A DNA stretch of 64,000 nucleotides from DASUPK01 sp963848955. Its GTDB lineage: Bacteria > Actinomycetota > Thermoleophilia > Solirubrobacterales > 70-9. The notes under the pieces were generated by a model. That model was given only the letters and a program-made list of their open reading frames with translations. It had not been told where the DNA came from and ran no database searches. Of this stretch, positions 16,150 through 27,186 are shown piece after piece (positions within the stretch are counted from its first letter, which is position 1; each line of letters opens with the position of its first letter). The DNA is taken from the NCBI GenBank assembly GCA_963848955.1, contig CAWKFQ010000027.1, positions 62,001 through 126,000 of the forward strand, read 5' to 3'. Both the position numbers and the translations under genes were made by a program.

Positions 16150-16854
16150 TTACACGTCCTCGGCCGGAACAGCCTCCTGCGGGGGCGTCCGCTGTACTTC
16201 CGCGCCGCTCCGCCTGAGCTCGTTCCTGACGTGCCAGACGCGCTGAAAGACTGTGAAAGCCGTCAACGCCGCCATCACGTAGATCGCCGGTGCCAGAAGG
16301 TCTGCGTCGAAGATCCCAGCTCCCTTCGCGAAGACGAGGCCGATCGACAGTATGACTACCCGAACCGGGCGCGTGGCCAACCCGACCTTGCACTCCACCC
16401 CCAGCGCCTCGGCCCGGGCGCGCGTGTAGGAGACCATCAGCGAGCCGAGCACGACCACGACGCACATCGCCGCGGCGAACTCGTCCCCGCTGAGGGCGAA
16501 CCGGTAGGCGATCGCGGTGAGCACGATCCCCTCCTCGATCCGGTCCAGCGTCGAATCCAGGAAGGCTCCGAACAGGGTGCCCTTGCCCGACGCCCGCGCG
16601 TAGCGACCGTCGAGGGTGTCCATCACCGAGCCGATGATGAACGCGATGCCGCCGAGGAAGTAGAGGCCCTGCCAGATCAGGACGGCCGCCGCCAGGTTGC
16701 CAACGAGGCCGACCGCGGAGATCGCGTTCGGCGTCAGGCGGGACTCGATCAGGCGGTTCCGCATCGCCGCCGAGAGCTCGGCGGCGCTGGTCGGTCCCCT
16801 ACCGGGCGGAGGGGTCCCGTTGGCGGGCAGGTCTCGCTGATCGATGCTCATCAT
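16150..16854 (-). CDS. CDP-alcohol phosphatidyltransferase, probable PI-phosphate synthase
   Basis: Membrane enzyme of about 234 residues. The catalytic signature D-x2-DG-x2-AR-x8-G-x3-D-x3-D is complete (DTLDGRYARASGKG followed by FGAFLDSTLD). About five to six hydrophobic segments follow. With ino1 immediately downstream, the actinobacterial phosphatidylinositol-phosphate synthase is the best guess; phosphatidylglycerophosphate synthase is an alternative. Two adjacent ATGs (16854, 16851) are possible. No Shine-Dalgarno is visible: the leader directly upstream is repeat copy 2, which ends two bases before the ATG. Confidence 0.82.
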   Translation of the reverse strand: MMSIDQRDLPANGTPPPGRGPTSAAELSAAMRNRLIESRLTPNAISAVGLVGNLAAAVLIWQGLYFLGGIAFIIGSVMDTLDGRYARASGKGTLFGAFLDSTLDRIEEGIVLTAIAYRFALSGDEFAAAMCVVVVLGSLMVSYTRARAEALGVECKVGLATRPVRVVILSIGLVFAKGAGIFDADLLAPAIYVMAALTAFTVFQRVWHVRNELRRSGAEVQRTPPQEAVPAEDV

Positions 16855-16855
16855 T

Positions 16856-16885
16856 AAAACGGGTTGCGCCTGCGCGCTCCCTCGC
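16856..16885 (-). repeat. Dispersed hairpin repeat, copy 2 (leader of phosphatidyltransferase gene)
   Basis: On the minus strand GCGAGGGAGCGC, GCAG, then GCGCAACCCGTTTT. The fourth left-arm base is A opposite A, so this copy pairs less well than the others. It occupies the gap between the PAP2 gene stop and the next ATG, where a ribosome-binding site would be expected. Confidence 0.8.
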
Positions 16886-16892
16886 GTACGCC

Positions 16893-17726
16893 CTATGCCG
16901 GTGCGGCCTCGGGCTCTGCCTGCGGTTCGAGGTCGCCGGTCGGAGCGCTGCGGGACGCCGAACCGAAGGACCAGTCCGAGTTGAGCCGGGCGAGGAGCAT
17001 AGCGACGCCGGTCGCGAGCGCGGCCGTGAGCAGGCCGAAGACCGCGTCGAGCCAGAAGTGGTTGCCGCTGGCCACGACCACGTAGGTCATCAGCAGCGGA
17101 TAGACGAAGAAGGCGGCCTTGAGGAGCCGGGGGCGGACCAGCATGCCAAGCGACCAGGCGAGGATCACCGAGAGCCCGACATGCATCGATGGGACGGCGG
17201 CGAAGGGGTTGAACAGCGGATCGCCCGGATTCGAGAGCAGCGGGTTGTTGCCGGTGACCGCGCTCGAGGGGTCGAGGCCGAGCTCGGGCAGGAAGCGAGG
17301 CGGCGCGGTCGGGAAGAGGGCGTAGCCGAGCACCGAGATGGCCATCGCGGCGAAGACGGCGTTCCGGACGAATCCGTAGCTTCCCCGGTAGCCGAAGTAG
17401 AGGACCGCCAGCATCAGGCAGCTGCCCTTGAAGTGCAGGTTCGCGTAGCCCCACCGCGCGACGTCGGCGGGCCACCCGGCGCTCACGGCCCAGTGCTGGA
17501 CGTTGGGCTCGAACAGCAGCCCGAGGGAGCGCTCGGCCGAGACCAGATCGCGCGCGTGCGAGAAAGAGACGCCCATGCTGCCGTCCACGGCTCCCCTCGC
17601 GTGACGCCACGCCCAGTAGGCGCCGGCGAGCAGGGCGAGCTGGATGAGCAGATCGAGGGGACCGCGTGGCAGCGCCGAGGAGACGGACCTCCGGATGCGA
17701 TCAGCGGCCCGACCCACGGCGCCCAT
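16893..17726 (-). CDS. PAP2/AUR1-like integral membrane protein, copy 2
   Basis: A 277-residue polytopic protein of the PAP2 (inositolphosphotransferase, AUR1-like) group. The catalytic segments are FPTAPPRFLPE (C1-like), NPFAAVPSMHVGLS (C2, SMH) and ASGNHFWLDAVFG (C3, His...Asp). About six membrane helices precede a Pro/Glu/Ala tail. ATG 17726 overlaps the stop of the upstream GT-C-like gene (TGATG). Such enzymes transfer phospho-head groups or dephosphorylate lipids; the location beside ino1 suggests inositol-lipid chemistry. Confidence 0.8.
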   Translation of the reverse strand: MGAVGRAADRIRRSVSSALPRGPLDLLIQLALLAGAYWAWRHARGAVDGSMGVSFSHARDLVSAERSLGLLFEPNVQHWAVSAGWPADVARWGYANLHFKGSCLMLAVLYFGYRGSYGFVRNAVFAAMAISVLGYALFPTAPPRFLPELGLDPSSAVTGNNPLLSNPGDPLFNPFAAVPSMHVGLSVILAWSLGMLVRPRLLKAAFFVYPLLMTYVVVASGNHFWLDAVFGLLTAALATGVAMLLARLNSDWSFGSASRSAPTGDLEPQAEPEAAPA

Positions 17727-19363
17727 CAGGGTTGCCCGACCCCTCGCGGGATCGTTGCGGGCGTCTCGCTCCCCGCGGAGCCGTACTGGATCACCGGCTC
17801 CTCATGGCAGCGAGGCCCGGAGCTGATCGCCCGCACGGGCGAGAAGTCGATGCCCACCCGGAAGCGCCCGGGCGTCTCCACGTCGAGCATGGTGTAGCCG
17901 CCCGGCGCCTGCTCGACGCATCCGGTTCCCTGCTCGATCGACCAGTACGGGGTCCAGTGCACCCTGACCAGGACGGTCCCAGGGGCGCTGCTGTCAACCA
18001 CGAACCCCTGCGGCCGCAGCTTCACCATCTTGCCGCCGATCGCGAGGGGCGAGGGGTTGCGCACCTTGTAGACGGTCCAGTCCGAGCTGTTGTAGACCCG
18101 TTCGAGGTAGCGCGGCGGGCCCCGCTTCAGCATCTTCTTCTCCGGGCGCCCCGCGTAGTCGAGTGCGGCGTGCGGGACCGCGACGAATCCGACGCCGAGG
18201 TCATCGAGCCAGCTTCGGTACTGCGGGCCGGTGAGCGGAGCCGATTGGTAGAAGAGCGGATTGAGCTTGCGGTCGAGCTGGCGTTCCCAGCCGCGGGCGA
18301 TGTAGATGCCCCGCGGGACGTAGGCCGACTCCCAGTGATGAGCCTCGGGCAGGACCTCCACGCGGTAAGCGTCGTGCCGAGGCTGACCCCGCAGGAAATC
18401 GATCAGCGGCGCGTAGAACCCCGGTTTGACAGAGGGCTGCGCGCTCACCTGCTCTAGGTCGCGGACGACCGGCGACCACTGCCAATAGACCAGTACCGGA
18501 ACCAACAGGATCAGGGCAAAACGCTGGCGGCGCCAGAGACCGAAGGCGAGCGCCGGGCCTAGCAGGAGCGCGCCCAGCCGGGTCGCATTGCCGCCCATCG
18601 GCGTCTGGATCAGGAAGGCGCCGGTCAGCGCAAAGCAATAGGCGGCGACCCCGTAACGGAGCAGCCGCTCCTGCGATGGCAGCGCGATGAATACCGCGAC
18701 CGCCACCAGGATCGCCGGCTGGTAGCTCGAGAACGTGAACGGCTCGGTGCCGCCCTCCGGAAAGGCGGAATTGATCAGCAGCGCCATCCCCAACGTGACG
18801 ACGGCGAGCTCCAGGCCCCGGCGGCTTCGCTCCGCGATCGCGTAGGCGATCACACCGCAGGCCAGGAAGAGCGCCGCGACGGGACTCGCGAGCGGTGTCA
18901 GGGCGGCGAAGAAGACTGCGACCAGCCTGTGGTTTCGCTGAGCTGCGTAGACCGCCGCGAGGGCCACGGCCACGCCGAGCGCGAAGGTGAGCCGACCGGT
19001 GAACAGGCTGATCGATGTAGCCGTCGCAAACCAGACCACGCCGAGCCGGGCACGCTCCCCGAAGCGGTCATACGCGATCGCTGAGAAGAGCAGCGCTGCC
19101 GCGAGAGCCGACACCACACCGACGAGCCGGGCACCGACCAGCGAGCTGAGCGCGGGCAGGAGGAGCCCATACCCCGGCAGGTGGTGGCCGCCGAACCAGA
19201 AGTTGTCCCACGCCGAAAAGCCCTGATCGGCGAAGAGCTCTGAGCGGAAGAACTGCGCGGCATGGTCCGCGCTGTCCGGCTGAACGATCAGGTAGGCGAC
19301 GCCCAGAGCAGCCGCCACGAGCCCCGGCTCGCCGTAGCGACGGAGCGCGACTCGAGCGGTCAA
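17726..19363 (-). CDS. Polytopic membrane protein, GT-C-like
   Basis: A 545-residue protein with about ten hydrophobic helices in its first ~340 residues and a soluble C-terminal region (~345-545). The first loop carries DHAAQFFRSELFADQGF and WDNFWFGGHHLPGYG, a His/Asp-rich motif of the kind seen in GT-C glycosyltransferases that use polyprenyl-linked donors. The TTG at 19363 overlaps the upstream PAP2 stop (TTGA) and the stop overlaps the downstream PAP2 ATG, so three genes are translationally coupled. Enzymatic activity is inference only. Confidence 0.65.
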   Translation of the reverse strand: MTARVALRRYGEPGLVAAALGVAYLIVQPDSADHAAQFFRSELFADQGFSAWDNFWFGGHHLPGYGLLLPALSSLVGARLVGVVSALAAALLFSAIAYDRFGERARLGVVWFATATSISLFTGRLTFALGVAVALAAVYAAQRNHRLVAVFFAALTPLASPVAALFLACGVIAYAIAERSRRGLELAVVTLGMALLINSAFPEGGTEPFTFSSYQPAILVAVAVFIALPSQERLLRYGVAAYCFALTGAFLIQTPMGGNATRLGALLLGPALAFGLWRRQRFALILLVPVLVYWQWSPVVRDLEQVSAQPSVKPGFYAPLIDFLRGQPRHDAYRVEVLPEAHHWESAYVPRGIYIARGWERQLDRKLNPLFYQSAPLTGPQYRSWLDDLGVGFVAVPHAALDYAGRPEKKMLKRGPPRYLERVYNSSDWTVYKVRNPSPLAIGGKMVKLRPQGFVVDSSAPGTVLVRVHWTPYWSIEQGTGCVEQAPGGYTMLDVETPGRFRVGIDFSPVRAISSGPRCHEEPVIQYGSAGSETPATIPRGVGQP

Positions 19364-20124
19364 GTCGTCGCGGGGCGGAAGGACCAGACGCCGGGACGGG
19401 CGCGAGCCAGCACCTCGCGCGCTGCGAGCGCCGAGAGAACGGCGACGAGCAGGCCGGCAGCACCGTCGATCCAGAAGTGGTTGGCGGTCACGACGACGAC
19501 CCAGAAGACGAGCACCGGGTAGGCGGCCCAGAGGACCTTGGTGAACCTGTGCCGCGAGAGAAGGACACCGGTGACGCCGATCATCGTCGAGAAGGCGACG
19601 TGCATGGAGGGAATTGCGGCGTAGGGGTTGATGAAGAGCTTGACCAGGCCGGAGTCGTGGTTCACCTGCGCATAGTCCGTGATCGTGTCGACGAATCCGT
19701 ACTGAGGGAAGAGCCTCGGGGGCGCCGTGGGCACAAGCGCGTAGCCGACGATCGCCAGCGCCATCGCGACCATGAACATGTTCCGCACGAAGTAGAAGTT
19801 CTGGTTGCGGAAGACGTACAGCCAGACCAGGAATCCGGTGGTCACGACGAAGTGGCTGTTCATGTACATGTAGTTGGCGAAGTCGATGATCCAGCGGTGG
19901 TCGATGAAGATCGACTGCAGGTTGGGCTCGAAGAAGGTGTGGGTGCTCTTCTCGAGGTCGATCACGTTCTGGCCGTTCACGAAGGCCGGCACGCGTGCGC
20001 CGTCGGCGATGCCGCGCACGGCCTCGTAGCTGAGCTCGGCCAGCACGAAGAGGCCGAGCTGCTTCCCGGCATCCCCATATCCGTGGGGGAGCCAACGACC
20101 GATTCTGTTGATCAGGGAGCGCAC
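19360..20124 (-). CDS. PAP2/AUR1-like integral membrane protein, copy 1
   Basis: A roughly 254-residue PAP2-family membrane protein related to the gene at 16893. It has VPTAPPRLFPQYGF, NPYAAIPSMHVAFS and TANHFWIDGAAG as the three catalytic segments. GTG 20124 is the nearest plausible start, but no good ribosome-binding site supports it and the frame is open to 20256. It is the first gene of the minus-strand envelope operon and is divergent from the endonuclease III-like gene. Confidence 0.78.
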   Translation of the reverse strand: MRSLINRIGRWLPHGYGDAGKQLGLFVLAELSYEAVRGIADGARVPAFVNGQNVIDLEKSTHTFFEPNLQSIFIDHRWIIDFANYMYMNSHFVVTTGFLVWLYVFRNQNFYFVRNMFMVAMALAIVGYALVPTAPPRLFPQYGFVDTITDYAQVNHDSGLVKLFINPYAAIPSMHVAFSTMIGVTGVLLSRHRFTKVLWAAYPVLVFWVVVVTANHFWIDGAAGLLVAVLSALAAREVLARARPGVWSFRPATT

Positions 20125-20249
20125 GAAACGCAGGATTCTAGTTAACCCTCTGAATACATCTTCGTGACCGACCGCACACCTCTTCCCTCTGTTTCGGGGT
20201 CGAACGACCGGATCGGCCGGCTGAGTCGGGCGCGGAATATCCTCGCCCG

Positions 20250-21031
20250 GTGCCACTGCCCAACAGGATAGTGCTCGCCGACGGCGAGATCACGACGATT
20301 CCGGCCGGAAGGCGACCGCGCATCCCCAAGCGGGATCCAGAGTGGCGGCGCCCCTCGCGGCGGCGGGTGCTCGCGATCCGCGACCGCCTGCGGGAGCTCT
20401 ACGGGCGGCCGGTGAAGGAGCCGCACGGCCACCCGATCGCCGAGCTCGTGCGCGGGGTGCTCTCCCAGAACACCAACGACCGCAACCGGGATGTCGCCTA
20501 CTCTCGGCTGCGCGAGCGGTTCCCCACCTGGGAGGAGGTGAGGGACGCGCCGACCGAGGAGGTCGAGTCCGCCATCAAGCCCGGCGGCCTGAGCCCGCAC
20601 GAAGGCACCTCGAATCCAGGAGATCCTCGGAGAGCTGGGGGATCCGCCCGACCTCGACTGGCTGGCCGAGGCGCCACGGCAAAGCGCTCGACTTCCTGAC
20701 CGGTCTGCCGGGCGTCGGCCGGAAGACCGCTGCCGTGGTCATGCTCTTCACGTTCGGACGGCCCGAGATCCCGGTGGACATGCACGTGAAGCGGGTCGGA
20801 GGGCGACTCGGGCTGTTCAGGCCGAACGCCTCCTTCGAGGAGGCGCACGACGAGATGCTCGCGATCACCCCTCCCGAGGACGCCTACGAGCTGCACATCA
20901 ACCTCATCCGCCACGGCCGGGCGATCTGCAGGCCGCAGCCGCGCTGCGGCGAGTGCGCACTGCGCCGCATGTGCCCCTGGTACCGCCGACACAAGGGGGA
21001 CGCGCGGAGCAATATGCTCCCGCGCCAGTGA
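20250..21031 (+). CDS. Endonuclease III-like DNA glycosylase/AP lyase (two frameshifts)
   Basis: HhH-GPD base-excision repair enzyme with a 4Fe-4S cluster. LSQNTNDRNRDVAY, then the helix-hairpin-helix GLPGVGRKTAA with the catalytic Lys, VDMHVKRV with the catalytic Asp, and a C-terminal Cys pattern C-x5-C-x2-C-x5-C. The frame changes near 20599 and again near 20676; removing one base at each (A20599, A20676 suffice) gives a continuous protein of about 259 residues. GTG 20250 gives a basic N-terminal extension before the glycosylase fold. The stop overlaps the GTG of the cytochrome gene. Confidence 0.8.
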
Positions 21032-21421
21032 AGCGGAGCACGTTCGTCATGTTCGGGATCGTCGTCCTGCTCTTCGGCGTGGGCATTCCCGCCTGGGCGC
21101 TCACCAAGGAGGGCTCCGAGAGCCTGACCGGCACGAATGTCGCCTCCAATCTGCAGGGGGGCAAGGACCTATTCGTGACGAACTGCGGCGCCTGCCACAC
21201 CCTCGCCGCGGCTGGCACGGATGGCGTCATCGGCCCGAACCTCGACGAGCTCCTCGCCCCACCGAGCGCCAGCTGCCCCCGATCCGGCGACGATCAAGCC
21301 ACGGGTCCTGGCCGCGATCAACAACGGCGTCGGCGGGCGAATGCCCAAGGGCGTGGTCTCCGGTCAGCAGGCGGACCAGGTCGCGACCTTCGTCGCCCAG
21401 GTCGCCGGCCAGGGTCCGTAG
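21028..21421 (+). CDS. Membrane-anchored c-type cytochrome (frameshifted)
   Basis: About 130 residues. An N-terminal membrane anchor (FVMFGIVVLLFGVGIPAWA) is followed by a heme-binding CGACH and an IGPNLDEL segment. The C-terminal half (PDPATIKPRVLAAINNG, then MPKGVVSGQQADQV) contains the distal Met but is in the next frame; one extra base lies between about 21257 and 21285. GTG 21028 overlaps the upstream stop (GTGA). It probably serves as a small electron carrier on the outer face of the membrane; the partner oxidase is not in this window. Confidence 0.75.
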
Positions 21422-21533
21422 TAGCTACGGCACTGCCGTAGTCGCCCGCAACTCCGCTCGAAACCAGGTGATTAGGGGGGTTGAGAGGAATCCGAGGGGC
21501 GCCGCATGCGTGCCCCTCTTCGAAAGGAGTGCT

Positions 21534-22788
21534 TTGAGCAATTCACATGTCTTCCCGAGGTCGAGGGGGCGCATGGGGCTGGGGCTTGTGCTGGGGCTGG
21601 TTGCGGCTCTCGTGCTGGCGCTGCTCCCCGGCGTCGCCGACGCCAAGGCCAAGAAGGGGAAGGGTCACGACCTCACGGTGATGACCCGCAACCTCTATCT
21701 CGGCGCGGACCTGAGCCCGGCGTTGAATGCATCAGGAATCGACGAAGCGGTCAACGCCGCTTTCCAGATCGAGCAGCAAGTGCACCGGACCCAGTTCCCC
21801 TCGGTGCGCGCAGCGCTGCTGGCAAAGGAGATCAAGAAGCAGAAGCCCGACATCGTCGGCCTCCAGGAGGCCGCCTGGTGGCGCACCGGTCCGTATGACC
21901 TGAGCGCCGTCACCGGTGGACCGAAGGCGACCCAGACGGACCCGCAAGGCGGTGACTTCCTAACCGACCTCCTGAACCAGTTGAACAAGGGCGGCAAGAA
22001 GAAGGGCAAGAAGGGCGCCGCTGCCGCAAAGAAGAAGAAGGCTCCGCCCCTCCGCTACCGGATCGCCGTGGTGAAGACGGAGTTCGACTTCGAGCTTCCG
22101 GTCAATCAGGGTTCCGGCGGGCTTCGGCGCCTGCCCGGCCCAGTGCCACAACGAGCGGCTGACCATGCGCGATGCGATCCTCGTCCGCAAGGGCGTCAAG
22201 GTGAGCAACGCAGTCAAGCGGCACCTTCAACACGCTGCTACGTGTGCAGGTGGGTGGGGTCCTGCCGGTCGACGTGACCCGGGGATGGGCCGCTGCCGAC
22301 CTGAAGGCCAACGGCCGAAGGTGCACGTGGTCGACAGTCATTTCGAGGCGTTCGACAGCGGCTCCAGCAACACTGGCAGCGACGGGGTGACCTACCCCAA
22401 GGGCGGCATCCGCGAGGCTCAGGCCAAGCAGCTGATCGCCCCTGGCGGCCCGGCGACATCGAAGCTCCCGACGATTTTGCTCGGGGACTTCAACTCTGAC
22501 TCGCCGGTCCACGGCGATCAGGTGGACCCCGGTGACGCGCTCGCCTTCAGGGCATTGCTCGCCGGCGGGTGGAGCGAGCGGGCCATCACCCCGCCGCCGT
22601 TCGGGTGCTGCGTCCAGGACTCGAACCTGATGAACCCGAGCACCGTGGGCGTCGATCATCGCGTCGACCACATCATGTCCAACACGAAGAAGGTCAAGTT
22701 CAAGAAGGGTGGGCTGACGACCACCTACGCGAACGGCCTGTGGTCATCCGACCACTTCGGCGTCTGGAGCCGACTGCAGATCAAGTAG
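21534..22788 (+). CDS. Secreted EEP-superfamily nuclease/phosphatase (three frameshifts)
   Basis: A signal peptide (MGLGLVLGLVAALVLALLP, ending VADA) precedes an EEP fold with MTRNLYLGAD, GLQEAAWW, DSHFEAFD, LLGDFNSD and SDHFGVWSR. A Lys/Gly/Ala-rich insertion at ~155-180 is typical of this secreted actinobacterial subgroup. The coding frame shifts near 22108 (+1), 22205-22216 (+1) and 22318 (-1); repairing them gives about 417 residues. TTG 21534 is chosen because AAAGGAG precedes it by four bases. It is followed by a rho-independent terminator. Confidence 0.72.
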
Positions 22789-22813
22789 CGGCCAATCACG
22801 GAGTCGGAATACG

Positions 22814-22846
22814 GAGGGGCCTCGCGCGAGCGGGGCCCCTCTTTTT
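22814..22846 (+). terminator. Rho-independent terminator
   Basis: GAGGGGCC pairs with GGCCCCTC around a 12-base loop and is followed by TTTTT. It lies 26 bases after the EEP gene stop and upstream of dnaK, separating the two units. Confidence 0.85.
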
Positions 22847-22975
22847 CGGCCCTGACTTCCCCGGACCTTTGCGGCCAGGCGTATATCTGCCACACTGCCA
22901 CTCAGATTTCTTGGGCGGGGGTCTGGGAGGCGCTACGCTGGGGAAGCACTCAATTCAAGCTTTGGAGGAATGACA

Positions 22976-24867
<1,892 letters not shown>

Positions 24868-24876
24868 GGAGGCCGC

Positions 24877-25542
24877 ATGACGGACGAAAAGCGTGATCCG
24901 ACGGCGCGCGAAGATGCGAGGGCGCGCGACAGCGCGACCCGTGATGTAGAGCGTCATGTCTGGGACGACGAGGTCGTCGAGGCGGAGCTGGTCGAGGACG
25001 AGGAGTCCTCGACCGGCCCGGACTCCGGCGAGAATGGCGCCGCGGATCAGGTCGAGCGAGATCTCGACGAGCTCGCCGAGACCAAGCGCGAGCGCGACGA
25101 GTACCTCGAGCTCGCCAGGCGGACCAAGGCCGACTTCGAGAACTACCGCAAGCGGGTCGCCAAGGAGACCTCCGAGGCGCTCGCGCGCGGCAAGGCCGAC
25201 CTCGCGCGGCAGATGCTGCCTGCGCTCGACAATCTCGAGCGCGCGCTGGCGGCGGGCGAGGATGATGCGAGGGCGCGCGACAGCGCGACCCGTTCAAGGG
25301 AGCTCCCGGCGCTACTGCAGGGGGTCGCCATGGTCCGCGACGAGCTGCACAGCCGCCTCGAGGGCGCCGGGGTGGAGTCGTTCGATCCGACCGGCGAGAA
25401 GTTCGACCCCCAGCTGCACGAGGCCCTCTCGACGAGGCCGGATGAGGGCACCAAGCCCGGCGTCGTCCTGGAGACGGTCGAGAAGGGCTACCGGCTGAAC
25501 GGCCAGGTTCTGCGGCCGGCCCGCGTGGTGGTGAGCGCCTGA
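24877..25542 (+). CDS. grpE: Nucleotide exchange factor GrpE with two repeat insertions
   Basis: Releases ADP from DnaK. The 221-residue protein has an acidic N-terminus, the long dimer helix (DEYLELARRTKADFENYRKR), LPALDNLERAL and the C-terminal beta-wing (GEKFDPQLHEAL, VLETVEKGYRLNGQVLRPARV). DARARDSATR occurs twice, at residues 13-22 in the disordered N-terminus and 130-139 in the turn before the second helix pair (ELPALLQGVAMV). Both are encoded by identical 30-bp repeat copies. GGGAGG precedes the ATG, and the stop overlaps the dnaJ ATG (TGATG). Confidence 0.93.
   Translation: MTDEKRDPTAREDARARDSATRDVERHVWDDEVVEAELVEDEESSTGPDSGENGAADQVERDLDELAETKRERDEYLELARRTKADFENYRKRVAKETSEALARGKADLARQMLPALDNLERALAAGEDDARARDSATRSRELPALLQGVAMVRDELHSRLEGAGVESFDPTGEKFDPQLHEALSTRPDEGTKPGVVLETVEKGYRLNGQVLRPARVVVSA
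24913..24942 (+). repeat. Dispersed hairpin repeat, copy 3 (in frame in grpE)
   Basis: GATGCGAGGGCGCGC, GACA, GCGCGACCCGT. It is ten codons long, identical over 30 bp to copies 4 and 5, and read in the same frame as they are (DARARDSATR). The arms GGGCGCGC and GCGCGaCCC pair with one bulged A. Confidence 0.9.
25264..25293 (+). repeat. Dispersed hairpin repeat, copy 4 (in frame in grpE)
   Basis: Second copy inside grpE, identical to copies 3 and 5 over 30 bp. It starts with GATGCGAGGG and ends GCGCGACCCGT, is followed by one more T as in the wider consensus, and encodes residues 130-139. Confidence 0.9.
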
Positions 25543-26709
25543 TGGCCTCCGGCGACTTCTACGAGGTCCTGGGGGTCTCCAAGTCGGCCTCGCAGGACGA
25601 GATCAAGAAGGCCTACCGCGAGCTGGCCCGCAAGTGGCATCCGGATCGCAACCCGGACGACGAGCAGGCCGAGGAGCGCTTCAAGGAGATCCAGCAGGCG
25701 TACGACACCCTCTCCGATCCCGAGAAGCGCAAGGAGTACGACGCGGGCGGCCGCTTCGCCGGCTTCGGCGCGGGCGGGTTTCCGGGGGGCGGCGGCTTCC
25801 CGGGCGGCGGCGGGGTCCCCGGCGGCGGCTTCGCCTCGGATCTCGGCGACATCTTCTCGACGTTCTTCCGCGGGCGCCAACAGGGCCCGCGCGAGCAGCG
25901 GGGCCGCGACCTGGAGTCCGAGGTTCGCCTGAGCTTCGACCAGGCGATGCACGGCACACAGATCGCCGTCTCCGTGCCGACGACCGGCGAGTGCCCGACC
26001 TGCCACGGCAGCGGCGCCCGACCCGGGACCTCCCCGCACACCTGCCCGCGCTGCGAGGGCACCGGCATCGACGCCCAGAGCCAGGGCCTCTTCTCGATCT
26101 CACAGCCCTGCCCCGAGTGCGGTGGCCAGGGCAGCATCATCGAGGACCCCTGCCCGACCTGCTCGGGCAGCGGCGTGACGCAGGAGACCAAGCGCTACCG
26201 CGTCAACATCCCCGCCGGCGTCCACGACGGCAGCCGGATCAGGCTCGCCGGCAAGGGCGAGGCCGGCTATCGGGGCGGACCACGCGGCGATCTCTACGTG
26301 ACGACGCGGGTCGCTCCCTCTCCCGTCTTCAAGCAGCGCGCCGGACGGCAACCTCGAGGTCGACCTCCCGGTGACGGTGCCCGAGGCGATCCAGGGCGGC
26401 GACATCGAGGTCCCGACCCTGAACGGATCGAAGACGATCCGCATCGCGCCGGGAACCCAGCACGGCACAGTCCAGCGCCTGCGCGGCGAAGGACCCCCAC
26501 ACACCAAGGGCTCGGGCCGCGGAGACATCTACTACCGGATCGGCGTCGACGTCCCGAAGGAGCTGACCGACGACCAGCGCGAGGCCGTGGAGAAGCTGGC
26601 CGAGTCGCTCAACGGCCGCAACCCGCGCGACTCGCTCCTCGGAAAGGCTTCAACGGCCACAAGCACAGCGGCCGGATCATCCGGCGCAGAGGGGAAAGTT
26701 GAGGACTGA
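25542..26709 (+). CDS. dnaJ: Chaperone DnaJ (Hsp40), frameshifted
   Basis: Co-chaperone stimulating DnaK ATPase. J-domain (~1-70) with WHPDRNPDD (HPD), a Gly/Phe-rich linker with GGGFPGGG units, four zinc knuckles (CPTCHGSG, CPRCEGTG, CPECGGQG, CPTCSGSG), then the client-binding C-terminal domains. The frame breaks at about 26335. Deleting one base (A26335 suffices) gives VFKRAPDGNLEVDLPVTVPEA and runs to the stop at 26709, about 389 residues. ATG 25542 overlaps the grpE stop, and the dnaJ stop overlaps the hspR ATG. Confidence 0.93.
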
Positions 26710-27182
26710 TGGCTGACGGCTCGCGCAGGAGACGGCAGCAGGAGGTCCAGCGCATCGACGAGGAGCGCGGGGTCTTCATGATCTCGGTCGCGGCCGAGCT
26801 CGCCGCGATGCATCCGCAGACCCTGCGGATGTACGAGGCGCGCGGACTGATCACCCCGAAGCGCTCGCCGAAGAACACCAGGCTCTACTCGCAGGCCGAC
26901 GTCGAGCTGCTCCGCCGCATCCAGCAGATGACCAGTGAGGAGGGCCTCAACCTGGCCGGGGTCGAGACCGTGCTCGAGCTCGAGCAGAGGCTCGAGCGGA
27001 TGCGCGTCGAGATGGCGAGGATGCGAAAGCGCGCGGCACAGATGGAGTCGACGATGACCCAGGAGCTCGAGCGCCTCCGTAAATCGGTGGGCGGCGAGCT
27101 CGTCCCCTACGGCGCCTACGAGCCCGAGAAGCTCCGTCCGGCTCGGGACTCCACGCGAATCCCGATCAGGCGGCTCAAGTAA
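26709..27182 (+). CDS. hspR: HspR, MerR-family heat-shock repressor
   Basis: A 157-residue MerR-type regulator. The winged helix-turn-helix spans ~20-90 (MISVAAELAAMHPQTLRMYE, ARGLITPKRSPKNTRLYS), followed by a coiled coil (~90-130). HspR represses dnaK and clpB operons in actinobacteria and uses DnaK as co-repressor. Its place as last gene of the dnaK operon, overlapping dnaJ by TGATG, is the classical arrangement. I could not find a clear HAIR operator (CTTGAGT-N7-ACTCAAG) upstream of dnaK; only an isolated ACTCAA is visible at about 22948. Confidence 0.93.
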   Translation: MADGSRRRRQQEVQRIDEERGVFMISVAAELAAMHPQTLRMYEARGLITPKRSPKNTRLYSQADVELLRRIQQMTSEEGLNLAGVETVLELEQRLERMRVEMARMRKRAAQMESTMTQELERLRKSVGGELVPYGAYEPEKLRPARDSTRIPIRRLK

Positions 27183-27186
27183 GCGG

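Noticed and set aside
21494..21518. Hairpin GAGGGGC...GCCCCTC as a terminator after the cytochrome gene.
   Set aside because: It lacks a T run and lies just before the ribosome-binding site of the EEP gene; it might be a leader hairpin but there is not enough evidence to call it.
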